Shown piece after piece: positions 22,927-34,900 of a DNA stretch of 64,000 bases. The translations under genes and the position numbers were made by a program. This DNA comes from Symbiodinium kawagutii (lineage: Eukaryota > Sar > Dinophyceae > Suessiales > Symbiodiniaceae): positions 552,620-616,619 of the forward strand of contig VSDK01024302.1 in NCBI GenBank assembly GCA_009767595.1, in the 5' to 3' direction. Below the pieces are notes generated by a model that was given only the letters and a program-made list of their open reading frames with translations, was not told where the DNA came from and made no database searches. Position 1 is the stretch's first letter; the number at the start of each line of letters is the position of its first letter.

Positions 22927-25900
22927 GATCATCGATCATCGATCATCATCACCAGAAATCCCATGCACTAAACATGCCGTGGCCATGCTGCTCTTTGCTA
23001 CCCAAGGCACAACAGGCTGCGCCGCAGGCCATTGTGGTGGACCAGACCATCCACTCTTGGGCATTGGGGGCCCGCCCTTGCCCCAAGACCTCTGAGGCAA
23101 AGCTGCCGCCATTTTTTGGCTTTGTTGTTTTTGGACATCTAAAGGCATACTGAGTGCAAGCGTGCAAAATCGTAGGCTATGAACATGCAGATGAACCTTG
23201 AATGAAACTCAAGTCTTATATTATATGAAGGCTTTTAAGCACTTCCCAAAAGCCAACTTTGGCATGTCGAACCAGCCAGGCACGGACCCGATCCTTCTAA
23301 CTTCTTCACAAGGCATTGGTGCCAAGCCGCTGTTGGTTCTGCATGATGGCGGAGAATTTCAGCCGACAGCTCTCCTTAGGTCATGCAGACATCAGCAAGC
23401 ACCAAAGCGCTCCCATGGTCAGATTCCAAATCGCGTTGCCATAGGTGTGCATGTTGGGTTACTCTACTTCGGAAATGCTAGCTTCAAATATCTTCAACTT
23501 AGAAACTGAGGTGAATGCAATTTGCAATTGAAAGTCTCATTTCATTGACTGGTTTCAACCATGTGGTTCAAAGTCAATGTCCAAAACTTGCAAATGCCTG
23601 ATGTTCCCGAAAAAAATCGCTGGCATTCTTGGCATAGAAGCTTGAACGTACTGCCTACCTGCAACAGAAAACTGAACAAACTTGAATGATCAAATGATCA
23701 CCGATTTCTCACAGCCTTCTTCCGTGACCAGGCTGACCACGTGGGTCTAGAGCTGACTGGTTACGCGATGTTGCCCGAATCCTGAAAGGCTCCCTTCAAC
23801 ATCTTTACCTCTACAGGCCTCAACTTTCAGAGCGCTGATCCCAGGTCCGAACTCATGACTACTCAGTAACTGGTAACGATGACAGCTAATCACATTCCAA
23901 AGCAAGACTTCGACGCATATGTTCCAAAATGTCCCGAAAACATTTGCTGACACTTACAACTATGCGCTACTCACGCTCTGTCTTGTATTAACAGGTAATG
24001 GAACAACGCGGGTCACAACTAGTGAATTGGGCCCAGCATCATCGCCCCCATCTAGACGTCTTTGCCGCTCGCTGCGGGCTTCTTCTGTGAGGCGCACTAG
24101 CTTGTCCTTAGCCATGGTGGGGCGGGCCGGGGGTAGCGGTATATAGTCCTGCCTCTTTGCATTTTTTCATGGTATTGTCAAGAGTCAAGACCCTAATTAC
24201 TGCAATTCGTCGTTTTTTGGCACTACAAGTATGGCACGCCTATCATGTCCCCAGCACTCACAATATTCCCCCAGGAACCATAGCAACCCACCAATGTTTG
24301 AGGTAGACAATGGCTTATCACCAGTCAACCGGCGGCTGGGCTTTAGCCACTATAGAGTCGCAGGTAGGCTGAAACTGGGCATTACCACCATCCATGCAAG
24401 GATTCTGGACCGACACGTCTTCAATCAATGCCTAGGTGCGAAATTCGTCGTTTGTTCTTCAGGCAGTGTGGGTGATAGAATCCCATTGTCCAGGATGCTC
24501 ACCACGTCTTTGATGAAGTCCTTATTCTATATTCCAAGCTCAAGTCAGAAGGCACAGCTGAATTTGAAGCAGCAATCACTCCAATAATGCCAAGAAGATC
24601 CAAAAAGTATTCTTTTCGATTGGTGGCTAGTGGCGGTACCCCCTACTTGTGTACACCAACGTGTTCGCTGCCACGAACCCATTTTGACCAAAAAGACATC
24701 AGAACTCAGAAGATTGTTCACCAAGTGACGCAAAGTTCGGTAACCGTGCTCACACCGAACAACTTTGGGTTCAATGCCTTTCTGAAACACCTGTTGTAGT
24801 AGAAGCCCACGTGGGATTCATGAATTCCAGGCCTCCGCAAAACGGTATGAGCAACTCTTTGCGGGGTACACACCTTGAAGCATTTTTCAGCTGGCATGTT
24901 GCATATTTTGTGCACTATGACTATTATGCCTATGACTATGCCTATGATGCACTTGGAGAATCAAAATTCAAAGGCCGAAAGGCTCAGAGACAGGTCGTGC
25001 GCATGGCATGACGTCCTGTGCATCGCAAACAACTCGCGGCAGGTGCGCCTCTCTGGATCCATCACTTCCTGCAGCGATTTGTTCAGAAACCCTGGGGCAA
25101 TCGCCCTCTGGCGGTTGGGCATTGCAAAGACTCCGGGAGCAGTACAATGTAAACCAACCAGCACTTCGGCGATTCATGATTGTTGGTCAAGTAATGTCAA
25201 GTACATCTGCGCATAGCTTTTGGAATTGTTGGTTCTTGCGGTTGTTGTATGCATATTGTTTAGGCCATGAAGCCTGCAATACATGTACGTACAGATATAT
25301 CTATTCAAATGTAAAGAATGACAGGTGTATAATCCGGTGCGCAAATTTCAATGCAAAGCTCTGCAAACGCACCACCTTTGTTTGATGCCGATTGTATCAC
25401 CATTTGAGTGCCGTTGCGGGACCCCATACTGGTCACCAGCATCCTGGCGGAAGGCTTCCATCAGGAGGAGCATCTCAAAGCGCAGGTTCATCAATGCCCA
25501 GTCCTACATGAAGGAATCCATCCAGGAATTCTCAAGCTATCCTATCCATCAATACAAATCATTACAGCAGATTACAGCTATCCATCACTAATGAGGTAAC
25601 TTAGTTGAGCAAAATCTTACAAAGATCCTCAAGTACATTTCATGCTTCACCTGTCTCGGCACAAATCCAAACAAGAAACAGATCTATCACGGTGCATATG
25701 TTCGCTCTCACGCTCAGAGCAGCATCCTGAAAAAGACCTTGTGACAACCAGTTTTCACAACGGATTTTGGATTGATATCTTCCCTACCTGACTCTACCTC
25801 AAGTTTCATCCCCCATGAAAAGCAACCCAGATGCTTTACATACCACTGCATAAACATGTACCGGTGTATGAGGTCCACAACCAGCAAGTCCTTTACAATC

Positions 25901-28900
25901 TTTATAAAGTGACCCTGGAAATGCATTTTTTACGGAGTAAAGGATTCCCATTCCATAAGAAACTCTTCATGGGGTATCAAGTCTCAGGAGCATTCAACCC
26001 AACCCTACAAGCGCAAGTCACGATCTTCACGATACATAAAACACGGACTGCCAAGGACACCCCACCTGAAATAATTCGACCAGTTGTTCAAAGGGAGGTT
26101 ATCAACTCAACTCAGAACTGACTCAAATTAAGGTGATTCTGCAAAGTGCCCTAGGTCCCAAAAAAGAGCCATTTCCAAGTGCAGGCCGACCCTTTCCGTT
26201 TCAAAACCCCGTGTTAAAAGGAACTCTGGAGCCTTGGGAGCAACAAAAATTATCCCATTTGGATTCTCGAGTTCAGAGACCTAGCCACCATCTGCCACGA
26301 TCACTTGCGGTGACCACCGCTCCTCGAAGGTGAAGTTGGCGAAGAGGGGCTCTCCTGGAGCGGCCGGGGGCATCGGCCCTGCCCTTCCGCTGCCCTTCCG
26401 CCCTTCCTTCGCCAACGTCGTTGATGTCGCAGCTGTGGAGGTCCAGGGGAACGAAGCCTTCCAGATCTGCATCCTGGCTCCCGGAGGCTGACCCCAGCAC
26501 AGCATCTGTGGCTTGGAACCTTGGGAAGATCTCATTTTCCCGAACGAAATGAATTGCGTATACTTGCTGCGATCCACATGCATGTCAATTCCAAGATATT
26601 CCAAGTGTTCAATGTTTTTTTTCATCTGGATGCATCTGCTTGCATGTGTGTCTGGCGCAAGGAAAGCCCTTACATCAAAAGCTAGATTCGCGAGATGATA
26701 ATTATTGGTCAAATTTCGTCAAAATCACCTGCCTGAGTTTCTCCTTCGGGTGCACTGGTAGGTCCCGACCCTCCACCTTCAGCCTCCTGCATTGAGTTTC
26801 TGAAGCTGCTAGACATGGTTGCGGTGAATTGCTGCTTGGGTCAAAGAATGGTAGTGCCAAATGGGTTCATTATTGCCACCGATATCTTGACGGTGCCATG
26901 CGTGGACAGGCTTCACGTCACGGGTGGGAGCATATGGGAACCAAATTAATCAACTTACACAAGACAATTGCTTAGGTAGCGCTGAGCTTTGCTGAGCTGC
27001 TCAGCACACACCATCAGCGGAAAATGTCCATCACTGCGGGGTGCCGGTCCTGGGAAGCCTGGGGCAGGTCCTGCTTGTTTTGCTTCTCTCTGTATTTCAT
27101 CTCCTGCCAATGGGCTCATTCTTAGACCTTGAAAGGGAATGAAGAACCTAAAGCTACATCCTAGAACCTAGCCCCAAAAATCCCAAAAGATCTCCAAAGA
27201 TCCAGCTCAAATCCAGCTTTCCAAAAGCGGAACCTAGGCATGACATGAGCCTAGCTGCATCGGAAAAAAAATCAAAGAGTGCTGTTGGATGTCGCAGGGA
27301 ACCATTGCCATTGACTTGTCACCTACGGCTCTGCACCATCTCAGCGTCTGAAAGTACTGGAAGCACATCGATGGCATACTGCAATTGAAGACTCACAACT
27401 TCTTGCGCATCCATAGGCGATTGTTCTGCCCATGCATCATTCATAAATCGCCATGTCTCTAAGGATGCAGTGGGCGGATTTTTTGTTGCAGAACAATCAT
27501 CGAGGTCTCCATGCAAGGGTGGAGTCATCATTCAGTTCATGGCATTGAAGCTGCGAACGCTGGCCTTGTGAGCACGAAGCTCAGCGGCTTGCTGTTTGAG
27601 GGGATCTGCCTTGAAGTCCTGATGCTCAAACAGCTACCGTTCAATCTGTGCAAATGGGCCCTCTTAAGGAAAAGGATAACTCCCATGAACACCTTAGGAT
27701 AACATCTTCCAACATCGTCGAACCCCGTGTGAGACACCCAACACAGCGTACATTGCTATGCGATGTGCAGAAACCGTTCAGGTGCTGGGCGTCCTTCTGT
27801 TTCATCTGCCATTCGTTGGAGACCTTCTGCCACTCACACACCTCAGATGGGTCACCATGGTTTTTGGATCCCTTTTAATATCCTTAGGGATTCGAAGGCC
27901 AAAAACATTATGGCCAAAACACCAGGCCCAAGGAGTTGTCAAACATGCGTCTTGCAGTCGGATTCTTTGCCTCTATAGACGTCAAAGATCAACAGGCGAA
28001 CCATGGCGAATCAGTACTATCACCAAGTTCTGCAGCGCATCCCATGACACTCAGATCATCTCAGATCCAATCTGTGGCCCCGCACCCTGATGTTGAACCA
28101 CTCGGCGGGTGCAAAGTCTTCGATGCGGCTGGTGATCTTCTTTGCTTTCATCCATGACCTGCAGAGCCACAGGGGGCCCTGTGGATTCCCCGGTTGTGAG
28201 AGTGGTGATGTCTGTTACAAGCACCTTGAGGTTTTAAGCCATGGGGGCACCTTGGGAACTTAAGCTCACAGTTGTGTACTTCTTTCTCTGGGCCTCATGT
28301 ACTCCTTACTCGCCAGCTCGGTCGCCCATTCGTATCGAATCTCAGCAAAGTCTTCATCTGCACTGGGAAGAGTGAAGTCGGCAAAGGTACCTTAAGATGC
28401 AAATGTGATGTGTGAGCCCCAGTCAGTGAGAAGAAAACGATGTGGTCGTTCAGTGAATGACACGGGACCTGTAAAAAGAACATAGCTTGCAATAGCTCGA
28501 TGCCAAAATGATGTGCCCTGTGGCTGGCGGCCAACGACAACAAGTTGCTGTTGAAGACCGTGGGGGCCATGTCCGTAACAGGCCGTGGCAGGAACCAAAG
28601 CTTTTTTTCCTGCTGGATGCGCACACACACACACACCAAAGCTGTAAGCTAAACAAAGGGCCACACAGTTCCAGAATAAAAAGTTGTCATCTTCATATCC
28701 TCTTCATCGAGTTCTGCAACTGGAGGCTTCTCTTGTGGTTCTTCTTTCATCTCGGCATCTAGCTCCTCCTAGCAGGATCCAACCAAGAACCAAATGAACC
28801 AAAAGAACCAAAAGAACCAAAGGCACAACATCTCGTAGAAACTCCAGCATTGGAACGGGGAGCAATCTGAATCTGAATAAACTCGGAATCTGCAAACTGT

Positions 28901-31900
28901 GCTAAGCAAGTATGTCAAAACTATGCCGCGACGTGCTTGGAGTATGCAGGGTTTCTCATGCTTTCCTCACCTTCACTTCTTCCTTCACTTCCTTCACCTG
29001 TCCAGGTCAAGCTTTGGACGAACAGGCAGGCTTCAGTCGGCAAAACAAAAAACAGAGAAAAACACGTCTTGATGAAGTGGCATGAAATTGCACGCATTCT
29101 CCAATGGTTATATGAAATGCAGCAATGATAATAAAACTTGACTCGTGAGGGGAGCTCCAATCCAACCTTATTATGTTAATTCTTCCATATTCTTCCCATC
29201 AAACGAAGCGTGCAGCATTGCCAGTCGTGACTGGGGCATACTGCGGTCATCTCTACTTTGTTTAATAAACTTGGATCTACTTGAGGCAATCGGTATCAGG
29301 ATTTTGCACTCATACGTAGATACGATTGACCTTTTTTCCAAAATCAGCCATCTCTGAATGTCACCAGCACAGACCATAGTCTGCATGGTTACCTGTATTG
29401 CTCATGTCCTGTGATCGCAGTTCGCAAGAAAAGAATCAGGAGCCATCATGCAAACACTCGGGACGTCAGAGACTGTCTGGCATGAAAAGCTCATACAAGA
29501 ACCCATGGCATCTTCACAATCAAGACTCAGGCACAATGTTACACAAGGTAACTGCAGTATCAGTATAAGAGTATGAATAGCATTTCCACTCCTAATCACC
29601 GTACGAGCGTTGCTCTCAAGTCTGGCTGCCTCTCCCTTCTCCTCCTTGATTTCTGCGCCTTCCACCTGCATGACGAAATCTGCAAAATGGTGTGACTGAC
29701 TACCTTGAGATTCCTAAGGCAGCCTAAGACTGAAGCCAGCACCGTGTGAGGCACAATCGACTGCACAAAAGTGGGAACACTTGGCAATACTTGGCTTCAT
29801 TGTCAGGCTGTGAACTTCACTGACCACCCTAAAGTTGAGATTAATCATCTGCTTGCAAGAATTCAACAGGTAGTAGCAGTAGAAATAAGCATTGGGATGC
29901 ATTGGGTGTGCATCAACCATTAATTCAGATTCCTTCCCCTCTGAACTTTCTCAAGTTGCCACAGGCGCCAATCGCAACTCTGCCCTTTCTTTAGCGACTT
30001 ATTCGCAGAAACCTTTCCTCAATGACCACCCCACCATCCTCCAAGTGGCGCCCTGGAACCTACCACACCCATCGCTGATCCAGTTTGTGGGTTGCCCCGC
30101 GGTTGCCCTCAGTGGTTCCTTGCCTTGCTGGCTTCCTCAAGGAACATCTTGCGTTGAGCCTCCTGATGTCAGCTCCAACCGCACTGACCAGAAACGACCA
30201 AAGGCACCTGAGGAATCCAATGAAAATGAACCATTTCAATCCAGTGATGAATTTTAGGAGACAATGGTCTCAACTCTTAAACTTGATTGTATTTCATTGC
30301 TACTATTTCATACACGTTCTTACTAGTTCAAGGCATTATTTCATTGGTCCTCATTGCTTCTCCTTTCCACCCACCTTTTCACTGGTCTCGAATTGCCTCC
30401 ATTGCCTTTTGCTTTTTGATCATCTGCTGCTGCATTTCCATCTGTTTTCTTCGCTCCTGACTGCATCTTCCCCTAAACCAAAACCGAATCCACTTTCGAT
30501 CTTTCTGGATCTTTCTGGTGCTTTGGGTCCTTGCCTTGGCATTTTACAACATCATTATATTTTACTGAGTCTTACTGCATGTTTGTTTGCATGGTTTATG
30601 TTGAGACGTGTTGGGACTATTTTGGACCCTTCACCTGACAGCCCTGAAGCTAAGCACACAATATTTTCCGATATTTTCTGGCCTACCTTCACCGTCTTCA
30701 GTGCGATGTTCTGCTTAGCTCTGGCTCCTGAACCCCCCTTCAAAAAATAATGGGTGTACGAAACTCAAGTTCATGAATCGCGACTGAGGGCTAATCACCT
30801 GGTCGAAAAAACATTTGGATACATTTGGTATGATCCTTGATGACCGATTAAGTCTGGTGAGCCCGTGATATGCTGGCGATCAAATTGGTCTTCTGTGGGT
30901 GTGCTGCGACAATCTTTGGCGCGATCTTCAGCTGGACCCTGACACTTTGGGATCTGTGGGCGATGCGCAATAGTAACGTAACACAAACCTGAACCGTTTG
31001 ACCCAAAGAAGATCAAGAAAGCGCCTTTTGAATTTTCCAGTCGGCATCCAGCTTCTCCTTCGCAAACGGCTGTTTCGGCGTGGCAAACTCAAGATGGATC
31101 AGATAGTGAAACTATGGCGAAACTATGGCGGTTGGATATGGATAAATATGGTAGGTGTCAATGCGTGTAAACATGTTTCAGCATATGAACCACGCATACA
31201 ATTGTCCTTCCTTGGTGCATGGCACAAGGATGCACAAGGACACAGGGTCCCGACCATTCCCTACCTCATTCTCCACGTACTCCAACGCTGCATTTGTATC
31301 CATTTGTTCAATCCCTTTTGTATGACATGTTCAGCATCCTTCCTTGTTGACGACGTGCTCCCAGCTGGTTCTGCATACGGACTATACATGTGCAGTAATT
31401 AAAGTAGGTTAATAAATAGTTATACATATATTTTGTCACTTTATATGGGTTCTGATTATGCCTTCGTTCAGGAATTGCATTCCCCATGTTGCACCCAAAA
31501 AACTGGTGCAAACAAGCCTAAACAGGACCGCCTGCTCATACAATGTAAACATGTAAATTAATTTATCAGATTTATCAATCCAGAAACGCCTTGCTGTGTT
31601 TTCGGCCGTTGCCATGACCAAGTACGGCTGCTCATAGCTAGCTGTAGCTGTCAACCCAGGTTGCTGCCGCGCCATCCCCACCTGCTTCTCAGCCAGCATC
31701 GTTGCTCGAATTTTTGCTTTGAAGCTTTGTGGTGGCTCGCCCACCACAACGGCAGCAACACGGCGAAAGTGCGGAAGGTCAAAGCGACGGAGCAAATCCT
31801 GTCACGAGAAGTCAGCCATGCTGGACATGCTTCGGAGAAACATCAATCATCATGAGTGGGGATTTTTGGGATATCTTGAAATATCTTGAATTGCCAGATC

Positions 31901-34900
31901 ATCAGGGATCATCAGGGGATACGGATGGATATTAGGTGATTCACCATGTGCCCGAAAGCATTGGCCTACTATTGCTTGGATTTGCATTGGGTTCCCACAC
32001 CGGACATAATACGGTCATTGTTTTTTGAAATCAACAGATTTCGATCCAAATTCACATTCCCACAGGATGACGAGACGGAGGACGAGGACAACGATGGCGA
32101 GGAAAGCAGCAACAACGCGACAAGAAGATACAAGAAGGAGGTGGATCAAGATTCTCCACGCCGAAATTCGCAGGGTTTAACTCACATGTTCAAAAATTAT
32201 CTCAAGACGATCGCTCTGTTGGATTCTGTTGGGATCACAGTTTTGGTATGTTTTGGTTCAGAATCAACGTTGATATTAGAGGGAGGTACGCAATGGATCA
32301 CTATGCCACAACGATCTGACTGTTTGATCAAGCTCAACATGACCTTGAGGTGAGGGTGACATAGATCCCTTTTAGACTGCCAATTATTCGCTAAGTAATT
32401 GCGAGATTATTACAAGTATGGGAAGGAGTACTGCAAGCAATTGCTTCAACTCATTTTTCAATTCCAGCGCGTGGAACAAATTGTGACGTTTCCCACTTGC
32501 AGTGATGTGGACCACGTCACGGCACGTCCGGCAGCAGCACCATGCCATGGCAAAGAGGATGTCCATGGCTTGTTGCCACTTCCCACACTGATAGCAGGCG
32601 AGAAAGGCGCTGTTGAAGCTGATCACATCTGCCAACAGCTGCACTTGCGTCATCTGACTCAGAAGCGCCCAAGCAACCTCCCAGCGCCCGGCCTTTTCGC
32701 AGGCATCGATGGTGCTGTTGTAACTGATCCTGTCCACCTGCAGCTCTTTCTTTGGCATAACCGCAAGCAGCATCACTGCTCGTTCCCAGCAGCCATCTTC
32801 TTGACAGGCGCTGATGGCACTGTTGTAGCTTACTGTGGTGGCTCTTAAGCTTTGTTCAGGCATCATCTGCAAAAGTGCCAAGGCAACCAACCATTGGCCG
32901 CCCTTCTCGCAGGCACTGATCGCACTGTTGAAGCCGACGGTATCTGGAAGTACCACAGCTTCCAACATCACAAAGAGTAGAGCTAAGGCATGTTGCCACA
33001 TTTCAGCCCGACCGCAAGCACTGATGCCAGCACTGAAACACACCACGTTTGGGATCAGCTTTTGAGATCTCATGTACCTCAGCAAGTTTATCGCCACTTC
33101 CCAGCGACCTTCAAGTTCACAAGAGCTCATGGCACTGCTAAAGGTGAACGCATCTGGCAAAACGCTGCTGAGAGCCATGGAAGTCAAAGGCTCCAAGGCC
33201 ACTTTCCAATGTCCAAGCTTCTGGCAGGAGCTCACTGCGCTACTAAAGCTGTAGACATTTGGAGTTACTTCAACTCCAGCCATGTCATCCAAGAGGTGAA
33301 ATGCAACCTGCCATTGGCTGGCCTTGTCACATGCACTGATGGAGCTGCTGTAAGTGACAACGTTTGGGCTGATCCCCGCGCACCCCATGGAAACCAACAG
33401 GTGGAGAGCCTCTTCCCAACAGCCAGTGCTTTCACATGCACTGATGGCCTTGGCACATGGGTCAGTTCTAAAAGCGTGTTCTGTGAGGCTGGTGGTTGGG
33501 AGACCTGAGAAACATGTCATACACTGTCATTAACGTCATTCAAGGTCCTCAAATGTCCTTAACATTGCATTCAGAATCTGATAATTTGTAAGAGTATTGT
33601 GCCAAGTGTTCCCCCGTGCGCATCCTGTATCCATTTCCGGCTTGACACTTGGTCTCACAGCGTCCCTTTGAAATCCAAGCTGCACTGCTGTAAGAAATCA
33701 CGGTGGGGCTGATCTGCGCTCGGCCCATCAATTGCAGGAGCTGCAGTGCTATCATCGTTTGGTCAGCCTTGGCACATGCACTGATGGCTCCGTTGTATGT
33801 GATCACATCTGCGGTGCACCGTGTCTCCTTCCTGCCATCCCTTGGCTGACGAAGGGGCGCAAAGGGCACAGCGTGGCAAAGGCAAAAGACCTCCATCTCA
33901 TTGGCATAGCATTTGGTACATTTGGTAGCTAGACCAGACCTTTCTACAGGTATGCTGCAGTGCCAGCAGTACGTATTTCCAAGGCATGCATGCAAGCCAA
34001 AGAGAAACTCAAAAGGAACAAATCATATCAAATACGAATTCCTTCTCCTTCCTTTGAAATCGACTATTCTTTGGCATTCAACATCATTCAACTCATGACC
34101 CCATGGGAATCCCAGAGTTCCACGGAGTTTTCCGACAGCTTCACCAACCCCACTGTTTTCCAGAGTGATCCAAGGTGCATATGGTGCATCACCGCCATCG
34201 CTTGTTGCCACTTGCTCTTCTTCTCACAGGCACTGATCGCCTTGGTGCAACAGCTCATCCCAAACGCGAACGGTCTTTGTGGTAATGGCCAAAGGAAAGG
34301 TATCTGATGTCCAATTTAGATCATTTTAGTGGGTTTTTTCTTATATATATACAGATTGATAGATACTAAGGGCATATGGAAAACCGGAGACGATGTCCAA
34401 TTTGGATCAGTTGGTTTATATGAATTTATCTGACCTATCTATCTCTCCATGGAAAAAAGGACGAAAAAATCTCAGTGGCACTGTGGCTGTTCCCAGTGGC
34501 ACTGTTGTACGACACGGTGTTGGGCTTCACCTCCGCCATGTCCGCCATAAAGCGGAGGAGCTCCAAACCCACATGCCATCTGCCTGCCTTCTCGCAGCCA
34601 GTGATGGAACTGCTGCAGGATACAACACCTGCTGCCAGGTACTCCATCCCAAGAGGTAGGCATAACATGGCATAACTACGGAATGCTACCGTTGTGCATT
34701 TTCGGATTTCGGATCTGGTCCAAACTGGAATTTTCTCACCATCACTGATTACTGTCATAAAGATACTATTTAATACATAGATAAAAAATGGCAACGATCA
34801 TAAATACACCAGCAATTCATAGCAATTCTGACAGGGCGTTGGCAGCTTTCATTTTTGATTCCACCATGCCCAGCCTGGTTTGATTCCACTTGCACGCAGA

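Larger units (their letters stand above)
20353..24106 (-). other. C-terminal region of the hnRNP U-like gene
   Basis: Nine exons starting DKLVRLTEEARSERQRRL, then Pro/Gly/Trp-rich WGKGGPPMPKSGWSGPPQWP, then Gly/Tyr-rich GGKGWGPSYGWGGGGYQGK, and a basic tail. Gly-rich tails of this kind are typical of RNA-binding proteins. An ATG at 24113-24115 looks like a gene start but lies in the intron, before the acceptor CTAAG. Confidence 0.75.

Noticed and set aside
23993..24115. ATG at 24115 as the start of a separate gene beginning MAKDKLVRL
   Set aside because: A pyrimidine-rich acceptor ends at 24107 (CTAAG), and the following codons continue in phase from the exon at 24440-24520. DKLVRLTEEARSERQRR is an internal segment of the SPRY-protein family.
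30085..30750. 221-codon plus-strand open frame
   Set aside because: Leu/His/Phe-rich translation of C/T-rich intron sequence, opposite to the minus-strand SPRY exon at 30162-30124; no splice or family support.
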